A DNA stretch of 64,000 nt from Aphrocallistes beatrix (GCA_963281255.1 OY725503.1:2480001-2544000); one strand, 5' to 3'; shown: positions 1 through 13,314, counted from the stretch's first letter. Numbers and translations: made by a program. The notes: generated from the letters alone by a model not told the origin.

Positions 1-2259
1 TGCAATAACGACTACTTATTGAACGCCCGTAGTAATAGTAATATATTACATATAAACAAAATGTAATTGTAATGGTAATAGTAATCGAAAAAAAATAAGT
101 AATAGTATATTAGTAATATATTACATTTCAAAGTAATTGACACCATGCCTGCATCTTACACAAAAGTTTGGAGAAAAGTTCAAGAATTTCGGCTTAACCT
201 AAGACTACTGAGATGTACTACAGTGGTACAACTTTATAGCTTCATTCCCAATGAAAATGACTGGAGACATCCGCGATATCGATGATTCAAGTTTTGCCTT
301 ACAAGTAAGAATGATACCTGCCTTAGCATTCGTAACACCAACAGATGTACCGGCGCTAATAAATAAATTTTTATTGATTTGTCTCCAGATATTTATGACC
401 TAGCCCAATAATTTTGAATCTACTTATATATCCATACACTTAGCTAAACACTCCAATAGTATTCCCAAGCACTTTCCCTTTAGAAATGTGGAATAATCAT
501 CTTATGGTTCATCCAGGACTTTCAAGAACCACAATGCTATCGAGGGATGGCATAGGTTCTTTTCTACCCACATGTTTTGCCATAATCTTTTAACTTGGAA
601 ATTCTTGAATGTCTAAAAAAGAGCAGGGGTTAATCGAGCTGATAAAGGCGTTTTGCATTGAGTAGCAGCGATCCCCTGAAAATAAAGAACAATGCCAACC
701 ATGAAAGTCAATTAGAAACTCTAATTGATGGCTACCTTACCCCTAAGATGGACTTTCTACGAGGGGTTTCATATCAGTTCTCTTTTAACTCTAAGTGCGT
801 ATAACCTTGGATTGTGTAAGTACTACTTCACATGACTTCACTTGACTAGTCTAGAAATCAAATTATTATCGATAGTATTCTTACCACGTTATTTTAATAG
901 TTTTTAGAATTTTGAGAAATTAGCTGTCTCCATTAGATACTCGGTAATACATACGAACGCGAAAAAGCTAATGAACAGATCTGTACTAATACAAATAGGA
1001 CAGAACTTTTAGTGCATCTAGGGTAACAATCATATATTGAAGGTGACATGTAAAAAGCTGACAAATAGTTATTTTCAACTTTTAATGTATTGTATACTAT
1101 TCACATACTAGAACTAGTATTATTATCACGCTTTCTAACTTAATTGGAATTCTCAGAGCGAAGAGGTAGCTGCCACATTTACTGTCGTTCTAATGCAGCA
1201 CACCAAAATAGTGGGGAGGCAAATACCTCCTCTGACTCAATGAAAGTTATGCCTTGATCACAGATTAATGTCAAAATTTAATTATTTTAACACACTTTGG
1301 GAAACATTTTTAAAAACAACTAGGAAAGTGACCCTTTTTAACAAAAATTTTATGGAACCAACTAAATACACTTCTTACAATACTAGTAAATATTTTCCTA
1401 ACCTTTTAACAAATCTAGGTAAAATTGAAAATATAGAAGTGCATTGAAAAACTGTCTTCATAGAAAAAGAACCTTGTAAAATTGAGAGGGAAAACCTTCT
1501 CAATTTGAAAACCGATGGTCCTGATCAGGAGTAAAAACATACATTTCGCACCTACTTAACAAATGTAATGATCATCTATAAAAATCAATGTTACTGCGGC
1601 TTAATGCTTATTTTACGATCTAACTGAAAGTGCACTACATATGTGTGACTATATATCTTTCTGAAAATCAATTTTCGAATCTAAAATTTAGTAGATATTG
1701 AAAATTCCAGTTTTAGAAATTTGAAATTTACCAATGTTGTATGTATTAAAATAATTGGGAGCTTCAATGAGCATGCTTCATGCAACAAATTTCAAAACTC
1801 TTGCACGAAGCATCCTCAAAGAATAGAAGTTATTAAATTTTTAGGTTCGAAAGATTATGATTAATTGTATTTGGAAATGATGAAAATCTTTGCAGACAGA
1901 TCGAAAGTGTAGCACCTCCAAAATTTAGATAAACATATACAATATACATTATGTTAATGATTAAGGGTATTATACAGCTCTCCAGATATACGCTTCCAAT
2001 TCCATTCCTTAAATTTCCATACGACTAAACCGTATTATATCGTTATGGTATGGTGGAATTCGAGGAAAATTTCAAAACATTTGCGCTCCTCAACAAGGGC
2101 GTAGCCAAAGGCCTGCCGGTAGACCCACCAGGTCCTGTATATTGTCGTTTTAGGCTGCAGCAGGCCCGTATCGGATTCACTAGCTATACCCTTGCTCCTT
2201 AACATATTCTCACACAGAATCATACGCTTAAAGGACGTTCCTGATAGTTCCTTGGTTCA
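1..2259. other. Unannotated AT-rich sequence
   Basis: I see no supported gene in this stretch. The first 120 bases are rich in AGTAAT/TAATAG words, a low-complexity tract. Short ORFs, such as one at 2035-2223 on the minus strand, have no recognisable motif. The right edge is the start of a family A element. Confidence 0.4.
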
Positions 2260-4153
2260 GGATACCGCCCGTGAAAAATCCTTAGGTTTGGTTTACAGCA
2301 TATATGAAGAAGAGAGATATACAAAATGATAAGCGTGGGCAGGTAGTGCAATTAAAAAATATTGAGACATGACAAACAGTTTTTGGTTCGCATTTCTAGT
2401 TTTTGAGTTACAGCGTCTCAAAGTCGGTTTTGGTCCGTTTTTCCCTAGCACATCTTAATGGTAAGCCCTCCTCCACTCTGTGAATTTTTTGGAACACATG
2501 TTTGGATTAAATGCTTCGAAAATTTATTCATATATAGTCTATAAAATTTGCAATCGCATAGAACCAAAAGCAAAGTAAATAACCAAAATTGTCAGTTTTA
2601 CAGGGTTTGAAAAAAAATTGCCAAAAAACGGCGAAAAAAGCCCGATTTTCTTTGGAAATCAGCAATAAAATCAAAAGTTTATAAGATATCGAAAATCGAG
2701 TGGTCCTACGCTCATCGCCTAGTGATATGGAACAACTCTTGAAATTTTCAAACCTCTATCTCAAAGCAATTTTGAGTTTAAATAATTGTAAAATGAGCTA
2801 TTAACGATAAATAAAAGCATCCATGGGCATTTAATCGCATTTATACTGATGAATTAGATATATTCCAACAGATTTTGGAGAAAATAGCAAAATTATACTG
2901 AAAATTGACAAATTACCTTGAGGCCTCTAATACCGAATATTTTGAACCAATTGGGAAATATAACTCATACTCCTAGCACTACAAAGTATAATTCATCGGT
3001 TTAGAATGAATAAAGAGCTTCTAAAAAGTATGTTAGGAAGTTAGAGCGAGAGTCTACGACTTTTAGTTTTCAAGTTATGATTTTCGAAAATACTACGTCA
3101 TCACGTGATAAAAATTTAAAACTTAGCATTTCATAGGACGTAGTACAAGTATTATCAAAGAATCATATATATACTGTTATAAAAAGTATATTAGGAATTG
3201 AGAGCTAAGAATTTGGGTATATATTTCCAGAGAAAGGGAGGAATCAGTTTATGGACCATAAATGGGGGGTTTTGACCGAATCTGGGACGTAAAAGGCCAG
3301 AACTTCTAAAATAATCATGAAAAGTGAACCAATTTTTCAGTAACCATTTTTAGTAACAATTGCATTGATTTTTTAGTTTAATAGCTACATTTGGGCACAT
3401 ATTCCATGACTAGATTCGCCATTTTCTAATGTATTCAAAGTTCTCCATAGAATTTGTATTACAATAAAATCAATGATAAGTCAAGAAATATTTATTTTTT
3501 GACAAAGAGATGTTTGAGGACCCTATATATTGTCATATAGTATATCCTTTCATTTAAGATGATCATATATTATATATCTTTAATAGTCTTTAAGATATGA
3601 CATCGGCCTCTTCAGGGACCCCAGAGAGGCACAATGTCCGAACTTTACATATAATAAACGATAACTTACGAAAAAATGGTCGGATCTGAACAATTCTTTT
3701 TTTTAAATGATCAGAATTCTATTTTAGATACAACAATTAATACCACAGCGGCCATTTCCCAAGCATTTTCGAAATGAAGTCCTTCATGGAGCTATTTTGA
3801 TTGGATTTATATGCCTCTTTTTTTCAAAATTTCAATGTTTTATAATCTCTAAATGGGTCAAAATCATTTTTAGGTCTTTATCATTAAAAAAATATCAGAT
3901 AAGTAAGTATTAAACTAATTGATGAATGCGCCGAAAAACCACTAATTATTTTCCATTATTTACTAACACTAATCTTTAGGGGGTCACCACAGAAAAATCA
4001 AAATTAATACCTTCCAACAAGTACGATTAGATGGTAGACCACTCAATATAATGGAATTATAATGGAAAATATAATGGAAAATATAATGGGAAAATATAAT
4101 GGAATTAACAAAAATTTTTTTTTGTCATGCGATGTTTTTCGAGGGCGGTATCC
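2260..4153. mobile_element. Family A TTAA-target DNA transposon, nonautonomous, copy A1
   Basis: The element begins GGATACCGCCC and ends with the inverted form GGGCGGTATCC followed by TTAA. The body is homologous to five other copies here (10234-12442, 45962-47890, 51583-53393, 54258-55950, 57559-59497). The two termini of the family form an inverted repeat of about 200 bp. No transposase is encoded. The left flank reads TTCA rather than TTAA, so one target copy has mutated. The TTAA target points to the piggyBac or Kolobok groups, but the terminal bases do not decide between them. Confidence 0.8.
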
Positions 4154-4155
4154 TT

Positions 4156-4347
4156 AACATCTCACCGAATAAAAACTTCACTCCCTCCCTGTTTTTAACA
4201 TCTCACAGAAAGAACCTTCACTCCCTCCCTGTTTAAAACATCTCACTGAAAAAACTTCGCTCCCGTTTATTTTAACATCTCACTGAAAAAACCTTCACTC
4301 CCTCCCGTTTTTTAACATCTCACTGATAAAAACTTCACTCCCTCCCT
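4156..4347. repeat. Minisatellite, about five units of ~40 bp
   Basis: Five imperfect direct units each contain AACATCTCAC, an A-rich run, then CTTCACTCCCTCCC. The array starts exactly at the TTAA that ends family A copy A1. The units differ by small indels and there are no unique spacers. Confidence 0.85.
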
Positions 4348-4475
4348 AATTTTTTCCTACTCGGTTTCATGAAGACAGTATAAAGTTAATACATGCTAAA
4401 CTAAGCAAGAAAAAGGGAGACATAAATAGTATTTTAAGGGGCCATTTGAGATAGTATATAACGGAACATAATATA

Positions 4476-4968
4476 TTCGCTTGCTTGTGCTGCGCGGCTG
4501 GCGGACACTTTGTGTCAACCAGAATCACCCTTTGGGCGTTTGAGGTCACATTGAATAATTATAGGGTAGATAACATCACTAAATACGTCTATCTTACTGT
4601 TATAATCGATATTGCACGAAAAATCACCAAATTTGTCAATTTTTTAATTTTTGATGCGTAATGATAACGTATTAACAGAGTGATGAGTCATCATTTTTTG
4701 ATGATAGTTGCATCATATGTGAGGTATATTAATGTACACATTCTATCAAAATTTCAGCCTTCTATCACCTAAAATGACTGAGTTATAGCCGAAGAACTGA
4801 AATTTCTAATTATAAAACGGTGACAATGACGTCATAATTCCATGATGAGTCGATTTTTTCATCTGAGCTCAGAACTTAGTGGAGAAATAGCCAAAAGACT
4901 CCCACATGCCAAAAATCAGCTTTCTGCGCCTGGTAGTTTCTTCAATCAATTCGTTACATATATATGGA
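4476..4968 (-). mobile_element. Family B nonautonomous Helitron, copy B1, 5'-truncated
   Basis: This copy carries the family B body: the GC-rich inverted motif with GGCGGACAC arms near its 3' end (left in the window) and the ATTGATTGAAGAAACT block near its 5' end (right). The 5' TCCTTACT terminus is missing. Its 3' end reads GCGAA followed by T, nine bases short of the usual GCGCGCTTG terminus. The copy inside the F element near 24764 has the same short end. Confidence 0.7.
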
Positions 4969-5765
4969 TAAAGTTGTAAAGTTGCTCCAGCACCATTTCA
5001 GTGCCATCCGCCTGTCGAGCAAGAAAGCCTAAATTCTGAAGAATTCACCTAAACATCGCTGTTTTCAGCCACCTACTCCTTGTGCACTGACTGAATTTTC
5101 ACCAACATTACCGGTTGACCTTGGAAGCTCCAGTGTAAGTGGCACAACAGCTTCTTTGTGACATCGACTAGCCAATCGTGTGGTGAACAGTAAGTAGTAG
5201 CATCCTTCCAGTTGATATACTCTCTGCTGATTGCAAAATCGAGCGTGGTTCTAGCAATATATTTCTTCTTATGATCTGTTGCATATAAAGGTCAGAAAGC
5301 ATCATCGGCAGCGCGATCATAGTCAGAGTTGCACGCAGGCAGAAATTTTGTAACCGCGGCTCCCAATTTTGATAAACCCAACCCACGGCCCACTTAGCGG
5401 GCCACAATGTTTCAATCTTGCCCGCGGTACAATCCTGCTCGCGGCCCGGCCCGAAAAAATCCAGTACTATGTGTAAGGCCCTTGTTATCCGATACAGCGT
5501 ACATATTGATACAAAGCCGTGTTTAGTGAATTAATTTCAATAAATTAATACGTACAATGAATTGAGACACTAGCAGTCTAGCTCAATGAACAGAAGCAAC
5601 AATTCTAATGCTGGTACGTATTTGAGAGAGAGAGAAGAGATCTTCTTGCTGTAAACCTGGTATTCAAAAATCCCGTTCTGGTTGTGCAGAAGTGACCGGA
5701 CAACATTGCACTTGGTAAACCAGTTTACCTAATATGGGAAGACGGTGGTGGATGGTTTCCATAGG
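4969..5765. other. Possible decayed coding patch, unassigned
   Basis: Between about 5030 and 5410 the minus strand has a less AT-rich, codon-like patch. It can be read as a peptide containing AISREYINWKDATTYCSPHD and continuing to about 5050, but frameshifts and stops break it. I do not recognise the family. The rest shows a GAGAGA run near 5627 and nothing else. Confidence 0.25.
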
Positions 5766-6423
5766 CAGTGCCGTGGAGAGATTTTATGGGCCCTCTTGCT
5801 AGGTTGGAACCCGGGCCCACTAATTATTTTCCCTGAAAATATTTTGCTGTATATTTTATGCGTTGAAGTTTCGATCTAGTACTTAAGTTTAACGATCCTA
5901 TAAATAGAATATATTTCTATTACATCGTCTAAATATACGTAATTAATAGACAAAGTTATTTAAAAATAACCTCTTCGAGCTTTTGTGAACCTGATTTGTG
6001 GCTGTAAGACATAATTGATCGTTAATACTATTAATACGAGTATAGCCAAATATTTGTTTCCACGTATAGCATATATTAATTTGGTGTTCAAGTAAATGTA
6101 GACTGGCATGCGGATTCCTAACATGTAGAAAATATATTTTGACTTGATATAATTTATAGCTAATACTTTGAGGTGTAAGTGTGAAATGAATACAGGGATT
6201 CAAGTGAAATATATTTATTAATAGTAAGATGCTAATTCATAACAAATTACTAATATAAGTACATGTGTTCACAGAAAAGTTTTCTTTTAGATCCAAAAAA
6301 ATTGATATTGAGCAGAAAAAAATATATTTCTGCGTCATCTCAGTTTCTGGCCCCTCTGCTTCGGGCCCCACTGACTCCGGGCCCCCCGGTTATAACCCAA
6401 GTACCCCCTCTCCACGGGCCTAG
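5766..6423. mobile_element. hAT-like MITE with GTGGAGAG inverted ends
   Basis: The left end CAGTGCCGTGGAGAG is mirrored at the right as CTCTCCACGGGCCTAG. The flanks TCCATAGG and TCATAGGG resemble an 8-bp target duplication with one indel. Runs of GGGCCC near both ends fit a GC-rich MITE end. There is no transposase. The exact ends are uncertain. Confidence 0.45.
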
Positions 6424-7590
6424 TCATAGGGTCCTCTTCATCATAGTATGATGTAGCCTCCACATTTCATACTCTTCATACAAGCTGAGTGCTGCATTTT
6501 GAGTGTGTATTGAAGGCTGGGTATTGTCGCGCATGGATCCAAAGAGAAATTTTTGTTTTCTTTACGGTGGCTCCTCTATCTCTGGCTCGATATTTCAATA
6601 GATTAGACTCCTAAGGATAATGATTCCTGTGTCGTCTGCTGGTGGTCTGGGCCAGTGTAGACAACTATCCTGAGAGGTCCTTCAGCAGATCTCATTTAAA
6701 CTTTCTGTCCCCAGGGATTGAGTTGAGGAGGAAGCTGAAAAACTTGAAAGCAGGATCAAGGAAGTAGCAATCCAATGGAATTGGGTTATTGATTGAAAAA
6801 CTCTTCCAAATGTTGTATGATGTTGGCTTTAACCAGAGCTACAAGAAACTATCGGAGAAGCTTACAGAGAGAGGGCGATTGCCACTTCTTGCTGCTGTCA
6901 ACAAATGACTGAACGAATAAGTAAGAGAGAGTTGTACAATGATGTTCTCGAGAACCTGCAGTACAACACACGTCCGACAATCAATCTCGTCTTCCAGTCA
7001 TGCTACAAGCCATCCACCATGTGCGACCTCGACAAACAGGACAGTCTTGAGATCGAAGTACTTAAACAGTCATTTTCTAGAAATTTAAACTTTTGGCACT
7101 GATTCTGGGTATCCACGTAGGAATCGTTGAAGACAGTGTGCAGACGGTGACATGCGCAGTCAGTCTGGCGGAATCACGCAATCCAGCAAACTTGGTTGTT
7201 GTGTTTCAAGATGTTGTCACCAGTGTGGAGTCCGTTCCGAAGTGATCAATTGCCAACAGGCGTGCTCCAGTTTGAATTCATTGGTGATCCAGAATGCGCA
7301 CGCATTCTGGATCACCAATGAATTCAAACTGGAGCAATTCGTAAAGATTTCAATAAAGAGTCTAGTCAAACAAACAACAAACCCATAATAAAGGAGTTAT
7401 AAAGTACGAATAGTAAATTACAGTAAAGTAGGGATAAATCGCTGAAGTCACTCAAAAGAGAGTACTTGAGTCTTGCCAGCACATTCAGTTGTAGAATCCA
7501 TCAAGATCAACACTTCGATAGTAAGCCTAATATGAATATGTAAGTAACTTGGAGTAAACATAGGTTCTTATTCTCAATTATTTCATTATA
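6424..7590 (+). other. Decayed, possibly coding region of unknown origin
   Basis: This stretch is less AT-rich than its surroundings. It holds two short plus-strand ORFs (6905-7102 and 7152-7388). The first encodes MTERISKRELYNDVLEN and onward; the second is read through the perfect palindrome at 7263-7336. Upstream, 6720-6900 can be read in pieces containing YDVGFNQSYKKLSEKL. I recognise no domain. Composition and broken frames suggest remains of a transposon or transferred gene. Confidence 0.25.
7263..7336. repeat. Perfect 36-bp palindrome with 2-bp spacer
   Basis: Bases 7263-7298 are the exact reverse complement of 7301-7336, with only CA between. The arms begin TGCTCCAGTTTGAATTC. Perfect identity in an otherwise decayed region implies a very recent event, or a copying or assembly artefact. 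Confidence 0.95.
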
Positions 7591-8857
7591 CACTGCCTGA
7601 ACAAAAGTATTCGTACACCCCATAATTCCCCATACAAATAGTTATAATACTGATGTATTTAGCGAGTCAATGTATTAAATTGATAAGAGATAGGCTTAAT
7701 TTAACTTCGAATTCGAATTCTCCATATTCGAATTATTCACTTATTAATCTTTCAACTTGTTTACACTCCCACAAGGTTAAAACTTTTCAAACTGCGCCGC
7801 CTCATACCACCAATGCCATCATATACAATTAGGGTTGCCAGATTTTCAAAAGGCCTAACCCGGACATAATTTATTCTCTAAAAAATTAACCATATGTACT
7901 ACCTGTTACAGCAGTTCAGTCTTCGATCAATACAAAATATTATTGTGGCTACCAGAGCGTCGTGCTCTGTGGATACCAAGAATACTATTAATGTAATACG
8001 TACTAAGAATTCTAACACTACAGTGGAACCTCCATAATCCGACATTCAATGGGAGACGAAAAAAATATCGGATTATCGAATAACCTCCATAATCCGACAT
8101 TTGTGGAAAATCATTAAATTGTCGGATTCCGGAATAGCGAGGTGTCGGATTATAGAGGTTGTTTTCTATAGAAAAACGATCCGTGAACAAAATAATGTCG
8201 GTTTAGAGAAATGTCGGATTACAGAGGTGTCGGATTACGGAGGTTCTGCTGTACTAATAAATTACTAAGACTACTAAGAAGACTAATACTAAGAATACTT
8301 CTCACTCGCTTTGGCAATTTTCAACATGTTAGGCAGTTAGGGTCAGAACTCAGTAGTATACGTACACGGTAGCATTACAAATCAGTAATAATCCAAATTT
8401 CACAAACTTGCACTCTTTCTTCAAATATTAGAGAGTGACACGTTTGCAACAGAGCAATAGCTAACTAAATAACTTAGATACGGATAGAATATATTGACAG
8501 TCCTGAGTAGTGAGTAGTCGGACAGTACTCAAAATTCTCCAAACCAGGACAAATTCATCCCATTCCCGGACTCCCATTCCCGGGCTCGAAACCCGGACGT
8601 CTGGCAACCCTATATACAATGGTGATCCCTCGCGACATGTGGCATAGGAAAGTAAATGTTGAAATACTTAATCTTGAAGAAGAGTAACTAAGTTACAAAC
8701 TTATAAAGTGGGTAATTTGAATGTGGAGAATTCGAATTTGAAGTCAAATTAAGTGTATCTCTTACCAATTAAATACATTGACTCGCTGAATAAATCAGTA
8801 TTATAACTATTTGTATGGGGAATTATGGGGTGTACGAATACTTTTGTTCAGGCAGTG
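7591..8857. mobile_element. Tc1/mariner-type MITE with long inverted ends
   Basis: The left end CACTGCCTGAACAAAAGTAT and its inverted copy at the right are flanked by TA on both sides (7589-7590 and 8858-8859). The terminal inverted repeats run for well over 150 bp with small differences. There is no transposase ORF. A second MITE lies inside at 8031-8251. Confidence 0.85.
8031..8251. mobile_element. Tigger/pogo-like MITE nested in Tc1-like MITE
   Basis: It begins CAGTGGAACCTCCATAATCC after TA and ends AGGTTCTGCTG before TA. Inside are repeated AATCCGACA/TGTCGGATTA words in both orientations. It is homologous to the element at 56936-57342. It is too short to code for a protein. Confidence 0.8.
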
Positions 8858-8859
8858 TA

Positions 8860-10229
8860 GAACGTATCTCACACATCCGAATCATTCTTGATCCATGGTT
8901 AATAACATATTTTTGATTTTCATCCTCTGTGATTGGACCATGGATAAATGACCTAAATTATTTTTTGGCTTGTATATGAGCGTTTATATTAAATCATTTG
9001 GATTCATCATAAATATTAAAAAAACTCTTTACCATCTCTTTTTCAATATTTAGCGATGAAAGAAAATCCATCACTAAAAAATTTGTTTTGTCCTACAAAA
9101 ATAATAGTCTGGCAAACGGCAGCGTTAAGCACGTGAACCTATTCATTTTATAAAAACTGTACAATTTTAACAGATGTGGTTAGACCCCCATAAAATAAAT
9201 TTAATAATTTATTTTATGCGGCCTAACCAGATCAATCACTAAATATTTTATTTTAAATTTAACTCTGATACAGGCTCATAGTGATCGCCTGTATGTCTTA
9301 TATAGAATGATCTGTCTTCATTAGCGGGTGGTAATGTCATTACCTATCCCAAACTTTAATCACTACCTGAAAATATCATCCATTTACTCCGCTATCACTA
9401 GTGAATACCCAAATATATGTTATAAATAATAATGCAACAGCAACTAGTTGTAAATCTGTACCCCATATCTTAATAACTTAGATTTAGACTTAATAATATA
9501 GTTTTTAATACTCCGATAATTAATGACTGTTTTCGGAAATTCACATCCAATAAGTTTCTCACAAACTTGAGCTAACTTACACATCATGCTATTTGCTATA
9601 ATCAATCTCATTTCATGATAATAATCAATAGTACCAGTAATTAAATAAGAGAGAGATGAAATAAAAAATTCCCATCCTTCGGTTCTGGGTAAGTAGATAT
9701 AGGAACTAATTCATTCAAATTAAATATATTGTTGTTACTGTTTTCATATGTAGTTTTATTGATTTTGCAAAGTTAAGCCAAATTCGTTGCATATATTAGT
9801 TTTACCAAGACTTGACAAAAGTTTGAATGGTGGTAATAAGAAGTCTATATTATCGACTCTAAAACTTCTAAGTCAGTGAGTGTTTCAATATCATATTGAG
9901 GAAGAACTACTTGACTCAAGAGATTGATCAATTTTATTTTTTTTAACCCCTGAATTCGCTATAAATGATGCCATCTTCTTTTTATTTGGAGCTGAAAATA
10001 AATCCACCCTAAAACTATTGAATACTTTTTCTATTTTTGACTAGGAATTGATTTAATGTAACTCCGCCTTAGTTTTTTTTCCTTCCCCCCATTCTTCCTT
10101 ACATTCCTCGTTAATTACTGCCTCTTTTTAGACTTGAACACCTTATGTGCCAAGAGCTGAAATGCAAATTTACAAGTTGCTAATCTATCATCAATACGAG
10201 TAAATCTCAAACGAATAAAGCGTCCAGCT
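8860..10229. other. Unannotated AT-rich sequence
   Basis: No gene or repeat family seen elsewhere in the window was recognised here. A small AT palindrome lies around 9190-9225. Confidence 0.4.
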
Positions 10230-10786
10230 TTAAGGATACCGCCCTCGAAAAAAACTTTACCTGGCGTAAAAAATAACGGCAAAATTTTTTATTGTTAATT
10301 TCATTGTATTACTAAGCAGTCTACAATATGATAGTAGAAGTTGGACGGTATTTATTTTAATTTTATGAGTTAACTACCTAAAGTTTAGCGTTACTAAAAA
10401 TTGAAAAATTATTGGAGGTTTTTGACGTATTCATTAATTAGTTTTTAACTAATTTGATATTTTTTTAATGATATGGACCTTAACATTGTTTTGGCCCCTT
10501 TGGAGATTATATAACACAAAGATATAGAAGAAAGGCCAAATAAAATCAAACAAAATAGCTCCATAAGGGAGGTCATTTATATAACGCTCGGGAAATCGCC
10601 TGTTTGATATCAAATATCTAGGGATCATTGGATCAGAAATGAAATTCTGATCGATTAGAAAAAATTGGTTCGGATCCGACCATTTATTCGTGATATATCG
10701 CTTATTATAGGTAAAGTTCGGGCATGATATCTCTCTATGGTCCCGAAAGAGGCCGATGTCATATCTTAAAAACTATTGAAGATACA

Positions 10787-11310
10787 TCCTTACTATTAAA
10801 ACTCGATTGATGTTTGTTTGTTTGTTTGTGTATACTATATATATATATATATATATGTAACGAATTGATTGAAGAAACTGCCAGGCGCAGAAAGCTGAGT
10901 TTTGGCATGTGGGAGTTTTTTGGCTATGGCTCCAGTAGGTTCTGAGCTCAGACGTAAATGTCGACTCATCATGGAATTATGACGTCATTGTCACTATGGA
11001 GATAGAAGGCTGAAATTTTAATAGATTATTTAAATTAATATATCTCACATATGGCACAACTATCATCAAAAAATGATGTCTCATCACTCTGTTATGACGT
11101 AATCATTACGCTTCAAAAATTGAAAAATTGACAAATTTGGTGATTTTTCGTGTGATATCGATTATAATAGTAGAACGGACGTATTTAGAGATGATATCTC
11201 CCTTATAATTAATCAATGTGATCCCAGGCGACCGGACCCCATGCGAGAGAGCCTCCGGCGGACACAAAGTGTCAGCCAGCCGCGCAGCTCAAGAAAGCGA
11301 AGCGCACTTG
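10787..11310 (+). mobile_element. Family B nonautonomous Helitron, copy B2
   Basis: It starts TCCTTACTATTAAAACTCG and ends GCGCACTTG. The surrounding family A sequence continues without duplication: the uninterrupted A3 copy reads GATATG-TAATCTATT where this one reads GATACA-[B2]-TAATCTATT. Insertion immediately before T, a 5' TC and no target duplication are Helitron hallmarks. A TA microsatellite lies near the 5' end. Confidence 0.8.
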
Positions 11311-11342
11311 TAATCTATTATAATATTAAGTGAAAATATATA

Positions 11343-11664
11343 CCGTATTTCTCTGAATAAGCGCCGGTTTGAATAAGTGCCGGGGCTCGAATAAGCGTCC
11401 GACACCGGGGCATTTTAGTTCTCTGAACATCATATCAAACTAGTATTCTCAGTGGTGGCATAGATACAAGTGCTTTTTGAAACATTACATTATCCTTTTT
11501 TAATAGAACTAACATTCTCAGTTGTGGCAAAAATAAAAGTGCCAGTCAATGTAGTAAAAAAAAAAAAGAGCGCCGGGTCAAAATAGCGAATGAAAAAATA
11601 AGCGCCGGGTCTAAAGGGTGCACGAAATAAATAAGCGTCCGGGCGCTTATTCGAAGCAATACGG
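11343..11664. mobile_element. Nonautonomous pogo MITE
   Basis: The ends CCGTATTTCTCTGAATAAGC and its inverted counterpart (GCTTATTCGAAGCAATACGG) lie inside TA dinucleotides (11341-11342 and 11665-11666). The interior matches both end regions of the full pogo element at 18567-20531, so this is an internally deleted relative mobilised by that transposase. Confidence 0.85.
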
Positions 11665-12504
11665 TATGCGAAATGTATAGGTTCCTCAAACATCCTTTGT
11701 CAAAAAATAAATATTTCTTGACTTATCATTGATTCGATTATATAACAAATTCTACGGAGAAATTTTGAGTATATTAGAAAATGGCGAATCTAAATATGTA
11801 TTCAAATGTGGCTATTATGCTAAATAATGAATATAATTGTCGTTAATAATGTGTATAGAAAAATTGGAAAACTTTTGATAATTATTTTAAATGTTCTGGC
11901 CTTGGACCTCCCAGATTCGATAAAAGAAAACCATTTAGGGTCCAAAACGAGATATCTCCCTATCTCTGTAATTATAAGCCCAAAATTCTTAGTTCTCACT
12001 TCCTATTATACTTTTTATGAGGGTACATATATGATTCATCGATGATAATTGCATTACTTCCTATGGAATGTAAGTTTTATATTACATGAATATCCATGGT
12101 GGGGGCATTTTTTCACGGGGGGGGCATTTTTTCATGCAACAGTCCTATGAGGTTGCAAATATGATAGACTATCTATGATTCGATTTTTGAAGCATTTGTT
12201 TCCTTGGTATGTCCTAAAAGAATTTTGGAGTGACCGGATTTTACCATTAAGATGTGCTAGGGACAAACGAAAAAAACAGACTTTGAGATACTGTATTTCA
12301 AAAACTAGAAATGAGAATCAAAACTGTTTGGAATGTGCAAGTATTTCTAGAATGAGATACGTGCCCACGCTTAACATCTCTTACAGCTCTACTTTCATCG
12401 TATGCTGCAAGCCAAATAATATTATTTTTGCGGGCGGTATCCTTAATATTAGTTTCAGATTTGAAATTGAATTTTTGACAATTCTATATCAATTTTCAAT
12501 AATG

Positions 12505-12640
12505 GCGTTACTACTAATAATAATAATAATAAAAATAATAATAATTAATAATAATACAGTACACCCTCGCTAGTCCGAACCTCGCCAATCCGAACCCTCG
12601 CTAATCCGAACACTTCATTCTTAAAATCCAAACACCCAAT
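12505..12640. repeat. (AAT)n microsatellite followed by a solo pogo-like end
   Basis: 12510-12556 is an AAT/AATAAT run. From 12557, CAGTACACCCTCGCTAGTCC with three CTAATCCGAAC-type repeats resembles the ends of Tigger-like MITEs. The partner end was not found, so this is a truncated element. Confidence 0.5.
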
Positions 12641-12660
12641 ATATAATTTTATTTGATAAT

Positions 12661-13193
12661 AATGTCGACTCATCATGGAATTAAGACGTCATTGTCACAT
12701 TTTTAAAAGTTAAGCAACACAGTTATTCGGGCATAACTCAGCCATTATAGGATATAGAAGGCTGAAATTTTAACAGAATCTGTATACTAACATACCTCAC
12801 ATATGATGCGACTTTCATAAAAAAATGATGACTCATCACTTTGTTATGACGTCATCATTTCGCATCAAAAATTTTAAAAAAAAAACTGGCAGGCACAGAA
12901 AGCTGATTTTTTGGATGTGGGAGTCTTTTAGCAATGACTCCACTAAGTTCTGACCTCATCAAAACATGATGACTCATCACTCTGTTATGATGTCATCATT
13001 ACGCATCAAAATTTTAAAAATTGGCAAATTTGGTGATTTTTCTTGCGATATCGATTATAACAGTAGGACAGACTTATTTAGAGATGTTATCTCCCATATA
13101 ATTAATCAATGTGACCCCAGCCGTCCAATGGGCGCCTTCGGCGGACACAAAGTGTCCGCCGCCCGCACTACACAATCAAGCAAAGCGAACTTG
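12661..13193 (+). mobile_element. Family B Helitron, copy B3, rearranged
   Basis: The 3' part is intact, with GGCGGACAC inverted motif and a terminal GCGAACTTG followed by T. The 5' terminus is missing and part of the body (the block with GATGACTCATCAC) is duplicated internally. There is no coding capacity. Confidence 0.7.
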
Positions 13194-13314
13194 TAAGTCA
13201 TTAAATAGTCAAGGATTTCTGGATGATAAAATGCATTTTTGTTCTTTTTAATCATATTTTTTCATTTTGAGGTGCTAACTTAATCATATTAGGCATGAAT
13301 TTTAAAAAATATTA

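Larger units (their letters stand above)
10234..12442. mobile_element. Family A element, copy A2, with two nested insertions
   Basis: Both ends are exact: TTAA then GGATACCGCCCTCG at the left (TTAA 10230-10233) and GGCGGTATCC then TTAA at the right (12443-12446). Its length over the ~1.9-kb family norm is explained by a Helitron at 10787-11310 and a pogo MITE at 11343-11664. A 132-codon ORF inside (12175-12573) ends in an AAT microsatellite and is not a gene. Confidence 0.9.

Noticed and set aside
4156..4347. CRISPR-like regular array
   Set aside because: The units are contiguous and imperfect with no unique spacers, and the genome is eukaryotic. It is a minisatellite.
12175..12573. 132-codon ORF
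   Set aside because: It lies within the right part of family A copy A2 and runs into an AAT microsatellite. Other family copies do not keep the frame.
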